Of a DNA stretch of 64,000 nt, positions 26,783-35,902 are shown piece by piece. The stretch lies in assembly GCF_018390605.1 (NCBI RefSeq), contig NZ_JAHBGD010000026.1, positions 225,958 through 289,957 on the forward strand, written 5' to 3'. The first letter of the stretch is position 1. The number at the start of each line of letters is the position of its first letter. The stretch comes from Ancylobacter defluvii (GTDB taxonomy: Bacteria > Pseudomonadota > Alphaproteobacteria > Rhizobiales > Xanthobacteraceae). The notes beneath the pieces were generated by a model. That model made no database searches, was not told the origin of the DNA, and saw nothing but the letters and a program-made list of their open reading frames with translations. A program made the translations under genes and the position numbers.

Positions 26783-29215
26783 TCAGAACGTGAACACGGT
26801 CGAGATCGCCAGCGTGCGCGCCTCGCCGGAATAGAGCAGGTTGAAGCCGGGATAGGTGGTCCAATAGGCTTCGTTGAAGGCGTTGGTCAGGTTGGCCTGA
26901 ACGATGATCGGCGTATGGCCCTCGCGCTCGATCTTGTAGCGGGCGCCGAAGTCGAAGGTGGTCCAACTGCCGATCTTCTGAGTGTTGGCGGCATCGACAT
27001 AGGCGGAGCCCGTCGCGTTCATCCGGCCGAACAGGGTGAGGTTCTCGATGAAGCTCGGATCCCATTCGAGGCCGAGCGTCGCGGTGACCGGCGGCGCGCC
27101 GGCCGCGTCATTGCCGTTGAAGGCGCCGTTGGCGGTCTCGGTCATCTCGGCGTCGAGCAGCACGAAGCCGCCCAATATGCGCAGCCACGGCGCGATCTCG
27201 CCGGCGACATCGAACTCGATGCCGCGATACACCGTCTCGCCGTCGGAGGTGAAGGTGTTGGTGGCGGCGTTAGCGATGCCGGAGGCCTGGGTGGTGTGGA
27301 AGACACTCAGCGTGGTGAGCAGCGTGCCCCAGTCGACCTTGATGCCGGCCTCGTACTGCTTGGTGGTGAAGGGCGGCAGCACCTCGCCACCATTGGCGTA
27401 GGAAACCGGCACCACCTGGCCGGCGGTGAGGCCCTCGATATAGCTGGCATAGAGCGACACCCGCTCCCACGGCTTCACCAGCACCGCCACCATCGGGGTC
27501 AGCGCGTCGCTGCTATAGCTGCCGGTCTGCGCGCCGGTCGCGATGTTGAAATTGTCGACGTCGACATATTGCTGGCGCAGGCCAAGCGTCACCTGCAGCC
27601 GCTCGTCAAGCATGGAGAGCGTGTCGGAAATCGCGTAGCTGGAGAATGAGGTTTCGCTCTGCGGGCCCATCACCATGGTGGGGATGACCGGCTCCTGCGA
27701 GAAGGTCGGGTGGTAGATGTTGGAGTTGGTGGTCGGCAATGTGCCGGCCGCCGGCTGGGGCGCCGACCAGCGATCGGCAGAATAGGCGCTCGCCGACAGC
27801 GCCAGTTGATGCGCCACCGGCCCGGTGTCGAAGCTCGCCCGCACTCCAGTTTCGCCCGACTGGCGCTCGATGTCGATCAGATAGCGATAGGCCTTGGCAA
27901 CGAAGTCACCATTGTACTGGAGGTTGGTGCCGGATTCGACAGCCTGGTCCCAGTCCGTGGTGTCGATGCCGGCCTTGGCATAAACCATGATGTTGTCGGT
28001 GATGTCGTATTCCGCCGACAGCATCCCATAGTTGTCGCGGAAGTCGCTGTAGTTCCACGGCGACACCCAGCCATCCTCCGGCGAGGGCGGACGCGGGATC
28101 TGTGCGCCGACGGCGGGGGTGACGGTGTTGTTCATCCGGTCGGTGTTGAGGATCTGCGTGCCGAGGTCGAGCGCGAGGCGCAGCTTCTCGCCCTTGTAGT
28201 CGATGCCCAGCGTCGCGTTCATAAGCTCCTGCGACTGGTCGCTGACCGGCGTGTCGCCGTCGCGATAGAGCAGGTTGCCGCGCACGCCCCATTCCTTGTC
28301 CTCGCCGAAGCGGCGGCCGATATCGAGATGGGCGCCGAACTGGGAGTCGGTGATGTAGGTGGTGGTCAGTTCGGTGAGCGGGTCGTCGCCGGCCCGCTTG
28401 GGCACCAGGTTGATGACGCCGCCGACGCCGCTCGGCGACAGGCCGTTGAGGAAGGCGCCCGGCCCCTTCAGCACCTCCACCCGCTCGATGCCGGCCAGCG
28501 TCGACTGGCTGTTCGGCGCCACCCCGAACAGGCCGCCAAACGCCACCGCGCCATTGCCGACCTGGATGCCGCGGATCAGGAAGTAGTTGGCGTTGCCGGT
28601 GTTGGTCGGCTCGACATTGCGGATCGCCGGGTCGTTCTTCACCACATCGGCGATCGATTGGGCGTTCTGGTCGTCGATCAGCTTCGAGGTGTAGTTCGCC
28701 ACCGTGAACGGCGTGTCCATCACGTCGCGCACGCCGAGCACGCCGACCGTGCCGCCGGTGGCGATCTGCCCGCCGGCATAGGGCGCCGGCAGCGTGCCGG
28801 AGCCCTCGACCTGAATGGTATCGAGCGCGATGGCGCCGTCGGCGGCACTCCCCGGCGCACCGGCGGCGGTGGGGTCGAATATCTCCACCGTCGTCGGGTT
28901 GCTGAAGCGGTAGGCTAGGCCGCTATTGCCGAGCAGCATCGCCACCGCCTGGCCGGCGGTAAGTGAGCCGCGCACCGGATTGCCGAGGCGGGAGGCCGCC
29001 GGCGTCTCGCGGAACACCACGTCGATGCCGGTGACGCGCACGATGTCGTTCATCGCCGCGCGGATCGATTTGGCGGGAATGTCGAAGACATAGGCGGCCC
29101 GGACCGTCGCCTGCGCGCGTGCCGGCTCGATTCCGGTGATTCCGGCCGCGGCGACCATCAGGAAAGTGGTCGCCATCAGCCCTGCTCGCCGGCCCGCCTT
29201 GTTGTCTGCCGTCAT
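26783..29215 (-). CDS. TonB-dependent transducer/receptor with N-terminal STN signalling domain
   Basis: An 810-residue outer-membrane receptor of the FecA/FpvA class. After the signal peptide an STN domain (about residues 40-110, FDIPAKSIRAAMNDIV through LAYRFSNPTTVEIFD) signals to the FecR protein. The plug follows, with PFTVANYTSKLIDDQNAQSI and VLKGPGAFLNGLSPSG. The barrel ends in ISTVFTF, aromatic as required. Together with FecI and FecR, encoded just upstream, this is a cell-surface signalling system in which siderophore binding switches on its own operon. Confidence 0.94.
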   Translation of the reverse strand: MTADNKAGRRAGLMATTFLMVAAAGITGIEPARAQATVRAAYVFDIPAKSIRAAMNDIVRVTGIDVVFRETPAASRLGNPVRGSLTAGQAVAMLLGNSGLAYRFSNPTTVEIFDPTAAGAPGSAADGAIALDTIQVEGSGTLPAPYAGGQIATGGTVGVLGVRDVMDTPFTVANYTSKLIDDQNAQSIADVVKNDPAIRNVEPTNTGNANYFLIRGIQVGNGAVAFGGLFGVAPNSQSTLAGIERVEVLKGPGAFLNGLSPSGVGGVINLVPKRAGDDPLTELTTTYITDSQFGAHLDIGRRFGEDKEWGVRGNLLYRDGDTPVSDQSQELMNATLGIDYKGEKLRLALDLGTQILNTDRMNNTVTPAVGAQIPRPPSPEDGWVSPWNYSDFRDNYGMLSAEYDITDNIMVYAKAGIDTTDWDQAVESGTNLQYNGDFVAKAYRYLIDIERQSGETGVRASFDTGPVAHQLALSASAYSADRWSAPQPAAGTLPTTNSNIYHPTFSQEPVIPTMVMGPQSETSFSSYAISDTLSMLDERLQVTLGLRQQYVDVDNFNIATGAQTGSYSSDALTPMVAVLVKPWERVSLYASYIEGLTAGQVVPVSYANGGEVLPPFTTKQYEAGIKVDWGTLLTTLSVFHTTQASGIANAATNTFTSDGETVYRGIEFDVAGEIAPWLRILGGFVLLDAEMTETANGAFNGNDAAGAPPVTATLGLEWDPSFIENLTLFGRMNATGSAYVDAANTQKIGSWTTFDFGARYKIEREGHTPIIVQANLTNAFNEAYWTTYPGFNLLYSGEARTLAISTVFTF

Positions 29216-29241
29216 TCCCCGTCCCCTTCATCCGCGTCATC

Positions 29242-29291
29242 GAAAGCCGGTCTGCCGGGGAGTCCGCTCTGCCCGGACTCGGCTGGCTTTC
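29242..29291 (-). other. Two-tier stem-loop in the receptor leader
   Basis: An outer 7-bp stem (GAAAGCC at 29242-29248 with GGCTTTC at 29285-29291) encloses an inner 7-bp stem (GAGTCCG at 29260-29266 with CGGACTC at 29274-29280). It lies between fecR and the receptor start with no T-tract. It may separate regulator and receptor expression; the function is inferred. Confidence 0.5.
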
Positions 29292-29359
29292 ACTGACATG
29301 TCGCGCGGGGAACCGCGGCACCCTCAGCCGAAGGCGAAATTTTTCCGGCAGCGCCGCCG

Positions 29360-30334
29360 TCACGGACCGATAAGGGTCAGCCGGCCGATCCGGTGCAGGC
29401 CGAAGCCGACCGAGGCGCGCACCGCGGCGAGCGCGGCGTCGGTGTCGCGCAGCGCGATATTGCCGCTGACCCGCGTCTCGGCCAGTTGCGAGCCCAGGAT
29501 CACGATCCGCCCGTCGCGGTAGCGGCCGATGCGCTCCAGCACGTCGCCAAGCCGGGCATTGGTGAAGATGAAGCGGCCCTGTCGCCACGCCCCCGCCTCC
29601 TCGAGGTCGACCGGGTGCGGCTCGCCGAGCCCGGCGGTGCCGTAGTCGACGCTCTCGCCCGGATGCAGCACCACCTGCTGCTCCCGGTCGGTCAGGTCGA
29701 CCCGCAAGCTGCCGCTGTCGAGGGTGACGCTGACGTCGCTGTCCTCGCGCAGCCCAACCTCGAAGGCGGTGCCGAGCACCCGCGCCGCGCCATTGCGGGC
29801 GGTGACGACGAACGGGACCTCGGACGGCCGCACGGTGAAGAACACCGTGCCGCGCAGGAGGGTGACGTGGCGCGCGCCGGCATCCACCGCCACCGCCACG
29901 GCGCTGTCGGCGTCGAGCAGCAGCGTCGAGCCGTCGGAGAGCGAGACGCTGCGCATCTCGCCGCGCGGGGCGACATAATCGGCGCTGAAATCCTGCAGAA
30001 GGTGCGGCCGCTCCAGCCACAGCCAGCTGCCGGCGAGCAGGACGGCGAGCCCGAGCGCCACGCCGGAAGCGGCCCGGCGCACCCGGCGGCGGCGATCCTC
30101 GATCTTGGCGCGCAGCCCGGCCAGCCCGGCATCCTCGCGCACCGCCGGCATGTCGGCCAGCGCATCGAGATCGCTCCACATGGCGCGCAGCTTGTCATAG
30201 GCCCGCTGATGCACCGGGGAAGCCGCCAGCCATTGCCCGAAATGCTGCCGGTCCTCATCGGAAGGGCGGCCATTCATGCGGGTGAACCAGGCGACCGCCT
30301 GCTTTTCAACCACATCATCCTCGTCGCTGATCAT
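29360..30334 (-). CDS. FecR-family anti-sigma factor
   Basis: A 324-residue inner-membrane regulator. An N-terminal DUF4880 segment (AVAWFTRMNGRPSDEDRQHF region) binds the sigma factor in the cytoplasm. A single membrane helix follows at about residues 87-106 (GVALGLAVLLAGSWLWLE). The periplasmic FecR domain comes next (YVAPRGEMRSVSLSDGSTLL, then LDADSAVAV). It relays the STN signal of the receptor to the FecI protein encoded 58 bp upstream. Confidence 0.94.
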   Translation of the reverse strand: MISDEDDVVEKQAVAWFTRMNGRPSDEDRQHFGQWLAASPVHQRAYDKLRAMWSDLDALADMPAVREDAGLAGLRAKIEDRRRRVRRAASGVALGLAVLLAGSWLWLERPHLLQDFSADYVAPRGEMRSVSLSDGSTLLLDADSAVAVAVDAGARHVTLLRGTVFFTVRPSEVPFVVTARNGAARVLGTAFEVGLREDSDVSVTLDSGSLRVDLTDREQQVVLHPGESVDYGTAGLGEPHPVDLEEAGAWRQGRFIFTNARLGDVLERIGRYRDGRIVILGSQLAETRVSGNIALRDTDAALAAVRASVGFGLHRIGRLTLIGP

Positions 30335-30392
30335 CGGCGGTGGCGCTCCGGGGCGTGTCTTCTACGCCGGCGACGGCCAGTGGCCGTCCGCA

Positions 30393-30878
30393 TCAGTCGA
30401 TGCTGGCACGGCAGGCCAGAATCGCCCGGGCGATCTCCCGCTCGACCGTGCTGTAGGACGTGCCGAGCGCGGCGGCGATCTCGTCATAGGTGCAGTTGTG
30501 CACCCGATTCAACAGGAATACCTGCCGCGTACGCTCCGGCAGCGCGGAAATCGCCGCGTTCAGCCGGGCAAGGTCCTGGCGTCCGCCGACAATGCGGTCC
30601 GGCGTCGCGGTGGGAGCGGCATATTGCTCTTCGGTGATCCGGCCGAGCAGCAAGGCGTGGCGGCGCTCGGCACGGTAGCGGCTGATGGCGGCATAGCGGG
30701 TGGCGCCGGTGAGGTAGCTGCGCGAGCAGACCTGCGCGCCGCGCGCCCACAGCGCCATGAACACGTCCTGCACGACATCGGCGGCATGCGCGGCGCCCAC
30801 CCTGCGGGCGGCCACGCGTTCGAGCCTCCGATGCTCGGAAGCATAGAGGTCCTCGATGTCGTCGAGACTCGTCGACAT
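30393..30878 (-). CDS. ECF sigma factor, FecI type
   Basis: A 161-residue sigma-70-family factor. Region 2 spans about residues 10-75 (LYASEHRRLERVAARRVGAA, then DVVQDVFMALWARG). Region 4 spans about 105-155 (LPERTRQVFLLNRVHNCTYD, then EIAAALGTSYSTVEREIARA). It is first in the iron operon and is presumably freed when the receptor binds ferric siderophore. Normal length for FecI proteins. Confidence 0.94.
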   Translation of the reverse strand: MSTSLDDIEDLYASEHRRLERVAARRVGAAHAADVVQDVFMALWARGAQVCSRSYLTGATRYAAISRYRAERRHALLLGRITEEQYAAPTATPDRIVGGRQDLARLNAAISALPERTRQVFLLNRVHNCTYDEIAAALGTSYSTVEREIARAILACRASID

Positions 30879-31029
30879 GTGCCCGAAACCCGCGCGTTGA
30901 GAAAACTCACCAGTCGACGCTTAACAATAAAAGCAAACATCTTCAACAAACACAGTTTAGAAGTATTATAATTAATTTGTTGCAGTATAGACTTGTCTAT
31001 TTCTGCGTTCGATCCTAGCTCATCGCCGA
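30879..31029. promoter_or_regulatory. AT-rich divergent promoter between fecI and siderophore-interacting protein gene
   Basis: This gap is strikingly AT-rich. It holds TTTAGAA-GTA-TTATAAT at 30956-30972, which resembles the Irr iron-control element TTTAGAA-N3-TTCTAAA in 12 of 14 arm positions. A separate perfect palindrome, ATAGAC-TT-GTCTAT, lies at 30987-31000. Either could confer iron control on both directions. Confidence 0.55.
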
Positions 31030-31824
31030 ATGAGACGGGGCATGCCATACCGCCCACCACCGGATCGATCGATGAGCCATCGGAAATTCCACGAGGTCTG
31101 CGTCGCCGGCAGACGCTATCTGACCCCCGGCATGGTGCGCCTCACCTTCACCGGCGAGCAGCTCGACGCCTTCCCCTCCACCGGCGTCGGCGACGAGTAT
31201 CTCCGCCTGTTCTTTCCCGATCCCGCTTCCGGCGAGCTGGTGCTGCCGGAGATCGACGACGAGGGGCACTGGACCTTTCCCGCCGAGCGCGAGCGGGTGC
31301 GGTACTCGACCTATACCGTGCGCCGGTTCGACGCCGCGGCACGCGAGCTCGACATCGACTTCGTGGTGCACCAGGGCGGCATGGCGAGCGAATGGGCCTG
31401 CGCCGCACAGCCCGGAGACCGCATCGTCGTCAACAATCCCCGCGGCCTCTACGAACCGCCGGAGGATATGAACTGGCAGGTGCTGATGGCGGACGCCACC
31501 GGCCTGCCGGCGCTGTCGCGCCTGCTCGAGCAGACGCCGGCCCATGTCGCCAGCCAGGTTTTTGTCGAGGTGGCGGATCGGGCGCATGAACAGGCGCTGC
31601 CGACGCACCCGCGGGCGACGATCAACTGGGTGCACGGAACCGGCAATGGCGTGGCGGCAAGCGCGCTCGACCGCCAGTTCGCGCGCATCTCGCTCATGGA
31701 CGGCACCGGCTATCTCTGGGCCGCCGGTGAACAGGCGGCGATACGCGCCGTCCGCCGCCAGGCGCGCAAGCTGCCGGCCTTCGCCGGCACACGCTGCAAG
31801 GCGGTCGCCTACTGGATCGCGTGA
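31030..31824 (+). CDS. Siderophore-interacting protein (ferric-siderophore reductase, FAD-binding)
   Basis: A 264-residue cytoplasmic flavoprotein of the ViuB/YqjH class that reduces ferric siderophores to release iron. The FAD-binding segment VRYSTYTVRRFD is the family RxYT-type motif. HQGGMASEWACAAQPGDRIV continues the flavin domain, and the C-terminal NAD-like half ends with LWAAGEQAAIRAVRR. Starts at 31042 or 31072 are also possible because no strong ribosome-binding site decides. It is divergent from the fecI operon and completes that uptake route. Confidence 0.9.
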   Translation: MRRGMPYRPPPDRSMSHRKFHEVCVAGRRYLTPGMVRLTFTGEQLDAFPSTGVGDEYLRLFFPDPASGELVLPEIDDEGHWTFPAERERVRYSTYTVRRFDAAARELDIDFVVHQGGMASEWACAAQPGDRIVVNNPRGLYEPPEDMNWQVLMADATGLPALSRLLEQTPAHVASQVFVEVADRAHEQALPTHPRATINWVHGTGNGVAASALDRQFARISLMDGTGYLWAAGEQAAIRAVRRQARKLPAFAGTRCKAVAYWIA

Positions 31825-31853
31825 GCCGCCGGGCGGCGCTCAATCGATGACGC

Positions 31854-32639
31854 TTAATCGATGATGTGGTAGCCGCCGTCGATATACAGCACCTGCCCGG
31901 TGATCAGCCGGGCGGCATCATGGGCGAGAAAGGCGGTGGCGGCGCCGACATCGTCGATCGAGACCAGCTCGCGCGCCGGCGCCTTGCTCTTCGCCTTCGC
32001 CAGCAGCGCGTCGAATTCCGGGATGCCCGACGCCGCGCGGGTCGCCAGCGGGCCGGGCGAGATCGCGTGCACCCTGATGCCCTTGGGCCCGAGCTCGGCG
32101 GCCATGTAGCGCACCGCGCTTTCCAGCGCCGCCTTGGCGACGCCCATGATGTTGTAGTTCTTCACCACCCGCTCCGAGCCGTAATAGGTCATGGTGAACA
32201 GCGTGCCGCCGTCCTTCATCAGCGGCTCGGCGAGCTGCGCCATGCGCAGGAACGACCAGCAGGAAATCTCCATCGTGGTCAGGAAGCCATCGCGCGGCGC
32301 GTCGGTCACCCGGCCGGCCAGCGTATCGCGCGGCGAGAAGGCGATGGAGTGCACGACGAAATCGAGCTTGCCCCATGTCGCCGCGATGTTCTCGAACGCC
32401 GCCTCGACCTGGCCGGGCACCGCCATGTCCAACGGCAGGAAGATCGGCGCCTCCAGCTCGGTCGCCAGCGGCTCGACATGGGCGCGGGCCTTGTCGTTGA
32501 GATAGGTGATCGCCAGATCGGCGCCGAAGGCGCGGAACGCCCGCGCGCAGCCCCAGGCGATCGAGCGGTCATTGGCGATCCCGACGATCAGGCCCTTCTT
32601 GCCTTCGAGCAGCTTCGCCTGCACGGCGGGAATGGACAT
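31854..32639 (-). CDS. fabI: Enoyl-[acyl-carrier-protein] reductase (NADH)
   Basis: A 261-residue short-chain reductase that completes each fatty-acid elongation cycle. The NAD loop is GLIVGIANDRSIAWG. Catalytic Tyr152, Tyr162 and Lys169 lie in TYYGSERVVKNYNIMGVAK, matching Tyr146/Tyr156/Lys163 of E. coli FabI. It is the third gene after the DUF3141 and phosphate acyltransferase genes, 50 bp from the latter. This operon position suggests a specialised second FabI tied to low-oxygen metabolism rather than the housekeeping copy. Confidence 0.95.
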   Translation of the reverse strand: MSIPAVQAKLLEGKKGLIVGIANDRSIAWGCARAFRAFGADLAITYLNDKARAHVEPLATELEAPIFLPLDMAVPGQVEAAFENIAATWGKLDFVVHSIAFSPRDTLAGRVTDAPRDGFLTTMEISCWSFLRMAQLAEPLMKDGGTLFTMTYYGSERVVKNYNIMGVAKAALESAVRYMAAELGPKGIRVHAISPGPLATRAASGIPEFDALLAKAKSKAPARELVSIDDVGAATAFLAHDAARLITGQVLYIDGGYHIID

Positions 32640-32689
32640 CGCGGCGCTTCCTTCAATGGCAGGCGAGGACGGGGGATAGAGTCCGCAAG

Positions 32690-33658
32690 CTATTCGGCGA
32701 CGACGGGCGCGGCGCGGCGGCGGCGGCCGGCATAGAGCGCGGCGACGGCACAGGAGGCCAGCCGCGTGCGCACCGAATCCGCGCGGGAGGTGAGGATGAT
32801 CGGCACGCGCGCGCCGAGCACGATGCCCGCCGCATCGGCATGCGACAGGAAGGTGAGGTTCTTCGCCAGCATGTTGCCGGCCTCGAGGTCCGGCACCACC
32901 AGGATCTGGCCGTGGCCGGCCACCGGCGAGACGATGCCCTTGATGGCCGCCGCCGCGGGGTCCACCGCATTGTCGAAGGCCAGCGGGCCATCCAGCAGCC
33001 CGCCGGTGATCTGCCCGCGCTCGGCCATCTTGCACAGCGCCGCCGCCTCGATGGTGGAGGGAATCTTGGTGGTCACAGTCTCCACCGCCGAGAGGATGGC
33101 GACCTTCGGCGTGCCGAGCCCGACCCCGCGCCACAGGTCGATGGCGTTCTGGATGATGTCGCGCTTGGCATCGAGGTCGGGAAAGATGTTGATCGCCGCA
33201 TCGGTGATGAACAGCGTCTCGGCATGGCCGGGCACATCCATCACGAACACATGGCTGATGCGCCGCTCGGTGCGCAGCCCGGTGGCCGAGGCGGCCACTT
33301 CCCTCATCAGTTCGTCGGTGTGCAGGCTGCCCTTCATCAGCAGCTCGGCCCGGCCTTCGCGCACCAGCTCGACCGCCTTGGCCGCCGCCGCATGGCTGTG
33401 CGGGGCGTCGACGATCTCGATGCCGGCGAGGTCCAGCCCATGCTGCTGGGCGACGGCGCGGATTCTCGCCTCCGGCCCGACCAGGATCGGTACGATCAAT
33501 CCGGCCTCGGCGGCCTCCAGCGCCCCGCGCAACGACGTCTCGTCGCAGGGATGCGCCACCGCGGTCGTCGCCGCCGTCTCGGCGCGGGCGGCGGCGATCA
33601 GCCGGTCATATTTGGAAGGTGCCGCCGGGTCGAGGGTCGGGGTCCGCGTATCCGCCAT
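32690..33658 (-). CDS. Phosphate acetyl/butyryltransferase family protein
   Basis: A 322-residue enzyme moving an acyl group between CoA and phosphate. Pta-family segments are LLMKGSLHTDELMREV, MDVPGHAETLFITDAAINIFP and GGLLDGPLAFDNAVDPAAAA. The length matches the short, single-domain form. The expected partner acetate kinase is not encoded next to it, so the acyl phosphate may be used by a kinase elsewhere or by another route. The gene begins 6 bp after the DUF3141 gene. Confidence 0.9.
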   Translation of the reverse strand: MADTRTPTLDPAAPSKYDRLIAAARAETAATTAVAHPCDETSLRGALEAAEAGLIVPILVGPEARIRAVAQQHGLDLAGIEIVDAPHSHAAAAKAVELVREGRAELLMKGSLHTDELMREVAASATGLRTERRISHVFVMDVPGHAETLFITDAAINIFPDLDAKRDIIQNAIDLWRGVGLGTPKVAILSAVETVTTKIPSTIEAAALCKMAERGQITGGLLDGPLAFDNAVDPAAAAIKGIVSPVAGHGQILVVPDLEAGNMLAKNLTFLSHADAAGIVLGARVPIILTSRADSVRTRLASCAVAALYAGRRRRAAPVVAE

Positions 33659-33664
33659 GCACTC

Positions 33665-35902
33665 TCACTCCCCGCGGCGCGCGGCGATGGTCAGCTTTCC
33701 GCGCGGCCTTTCCTCGACCGGCGCCTCATCCGCAGTTTCATCTTGTACCGGCACGGCATCGACGCCGAAAAGCCGCCGCACCTCGACGAGACGCTCGGCC
33801 GCCTCGCCTTGCAGCGCGCCGCTCGCCGCCAATATCTGCTCGATCAGCGCAAATGCTGCCGCCTTCGCCTCGCCGTCCTGCGTCCGCAGCAGCTCGGGCA
33901 GTGCCTGCACAGCGGCGGAACGGTCGATCAGCAGCATGAAGAACTGCTCGCGCACCAGCGCCTTGAACGTGCCGAGCGTCAGCCTGCCGGCGTTCTCGGC
34001 GCTGCGGCGCAGCCGCTTGATCGCCTGGAAGCTGCGCTCGTCGGCGCCGCCACGGGCGCTGCCGACATAAAGCAGGCCCCGTATTGCTGCTTCCAGCAGG
34101 CCGCCGCGGCCGAAGCCGGCGCGCAGTTCCTCGATCTTCCTGGCCAGCAGTTCGGCATGCAGCGGGCTCTTGGCCGCATTGTGCGGGCGCTGGCCGGATG
34201 TGGCATCGACGCCGACCGCCGCCTGCAGCACCGGCGAACCGTAGACGGTGCGAAATACCAGCTCGGCCTGGCGCTCCATCGCCTGGCGCCAGCCATCCAG
34301 GCTTTCGACGATCTGGCGGGAAACCTGTTCCTGCGCCTTGAGGAAGGGATTGTCTGCCGCCGCCGGCCGACGGTCCTCGCGCGCCTTTTCCGCCGCTGTG
34401 TCGAGCCAGGCCAGCATCGGGTTGCGCGAGCCGAACATTTCATAGGACAGCCGCAGCGGATGCAGCTTGCGCAGCGCTTCGGCGGCGGCCGGATTGGCCA
34501 TTGCCCGCACCGCCGGCTGCACCAGCGCCCGGTAGAGCGACAGGTTGATCTCCGATACCCGCGCCGCCGCGGCGAAGCTCCGCTCGTCGGCGAGGTCGTT
34601 GCCGCCCAGCGCCCGGATGTCGTCGAGATCGCGCGCCTCGCAACGCATGATCCACTCGCCGGTGATCAGCGCCGGGTCGCTGTCCGTCCCGGTCTTCGGC
34701 GTGAAGGTCGCCTCGTAGAGACCGGGCGGCAGCACGTCGATGAAGTCGATATTGGAGGCGAACTCCTCATGCTCCTTCTTGGCGACGCTGCCGGAGACAA
34801 AGATGCCGAGATGGCCGACGGTGTCGTGCACCGCATAGACGATGGTCTGGCCGTAGGAGCGGATCTCGTCGACGCTGTCGTAAAGGTCGAGAATCCAGTC
34901 CAGCGCCTGCTGTGGCGGGGTGATGTTGTCGCCGCGCGAGCAGAACACCACGATCGGCGACCGGATGTTGCGCAGGTCGACCTGCAAGCCGTCGGAGGTG
35001 CGGATCTCGCCGCAGGCGAGCTTGTTGCCGACGAACAGCTCGTCGACGATGAACTGGATTTCCTCGCCGTTCAGCGTGACGTGGCCGCCCCACCATTTCT
35101 CGAAGCCGAGATAGCGCTCCGTCTCGGTGTCGACCTTGGAATACAGGTTGTACTGCTTGGTCCACAGCGTGTTGGCCGGGTTCTGGTTCTCGAAGTTCTG
35201 CACCAGCCAGGCGCCGTCGAAGATGCCGGCGCCGAGATCGCTGGTCAGCGCGGTGAGCCAGCTGCCGCCCAGCAGGCCGCCGGAATAGCGCATCGGGTTC
35301 ACGCCCTTCACGCCGGCCCAGTAGGACAGCGGCGCGCCGGCGAGAATGAGCGGCCCAAACAGTTCCGGCCGTACCGCCGCCACCATCGCCACCGCCCAGC
35401 CCGCCTGACAGTTGCCGATCACGCAGGGCCGGCCCTCCGCCAGCGGGTGGCGCGCGGCGACGATTTCCAGGAACCGCGCCTCGGCGCGACCGATATCCTC
35501 GATAGTCTGGCCAGGGACCGGGGAGGGAAGGAAGCCGACGAAATAGCAGGGATGACCGGCGGCCATCGCCACGCCGATCTCGCTGTCGGCCTTGAAGCCG
35601 CCAATGCCCGGACCATGCCCGGCGCGCGGATCGACGATCACGAAAGGACGTTTGGCCGCATCGGTGGCGACGCCTTCCGGCGGCACGATCCGCGCCAGCA
35701 GATAGTTGACCGGCCGCGGCAGGCTGCGTCCGTCGCAGATGAGCTCGGCCTGGTAGTCCAGCACGTTCGGCGCCGGCTCGGCCATGTGCTGCTCATATTG
35801 CAGCCCGCGGCGGTGCATGGCGTCGAAAAACAGCGTCCACCGCTGGGCGGCATCGACCAGATAGGCCCCAGCGTCGGCAAAAACGTTCGGAGCACTGGAC
35901 AT
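33665..35902 (-). CDS. DUF3141 alpha/beta-hydrolase-fold protein (PHA-synthase-like)
   Basis: A 745-residue protein whose N-terminal half has an alpha/beta-hydrolase fold related to polyhydroxyalkanoate synthases. It contains VIVDPRAGHGPGIGGFK and the nucleophile-elbow-like CVIGNCQAGWAVAM, with Cys and Gln around the usual Gly-x-Ser/Cys-x-Gly. The C-terminal part, from about residue 420, is helical and of unknown role. Known genomes pair this family with Pta and FabI, as here. Activity is uncharacterised to my knowledge. An FNR/FixK-type box lies 72 bp upstream of the start. Confidence 0.88.
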   Translation of the reverse strand: MSSAPNVFADAGAYLVDAAQRWTLFFDAMHRRGLQYEQHMAEPAPNVLDYQAELICDGRSLPRPVNYLLARIVPPEGVATDAAKRPFVIVDPRAGHGPGIGGFKADSEIGVAMAAGHPCYFVGFLPSPVPGQTIEDIGRAEARFLEIVAARHPLAEGRPCVIGNCQAGWAVAMVAAVRPELFGPLILAGAPLSYWAGVKGVNPMRYSGGLLGGSWLTALTSDLGAGIFDGAWLVQNFENQNPANTLWTKQYNLYSKVDTETERYLGFEKWWGGHVTLNGEEIQFIVDELFVGNKLACGEIRTSDGLQVDLRNIRSPIVVFCSRGDNITPPQQALDWILDLYDSVDEIRSYGQTIVYAVHDTVGHLGIFVSGSVAKKEHEEFASNIDFIDVLPPGLYEATFTPKTGTDSDPALITGEWIMRCEARDLDDIRALGGNDLADERSFAAAARVSEINLSLYRALVQPAVRAMANPAAAEALRKLHPLRLSYEMFGSRNPMLAWLDTAAEKAREDRRPAAADNPFLKAQEQVSRQIVESLDGWRQAMERQAELVFRTVYGSPVLQAAVGVDATSGQRPHNAAKSPLHAELLARKIEELRAGFGRGGLLEAAIRGLLYVGSARGGADERSFQAIKRLRRSAENAGRLTLGTFKALVREQFFMLLIDRSAAVQALPELLRTQDGEAKAAAFALIEQILAASGALQGEAAERLVEVRRLFGVDAVPVQDETADEAPVEERPRGKLTIAARRGE

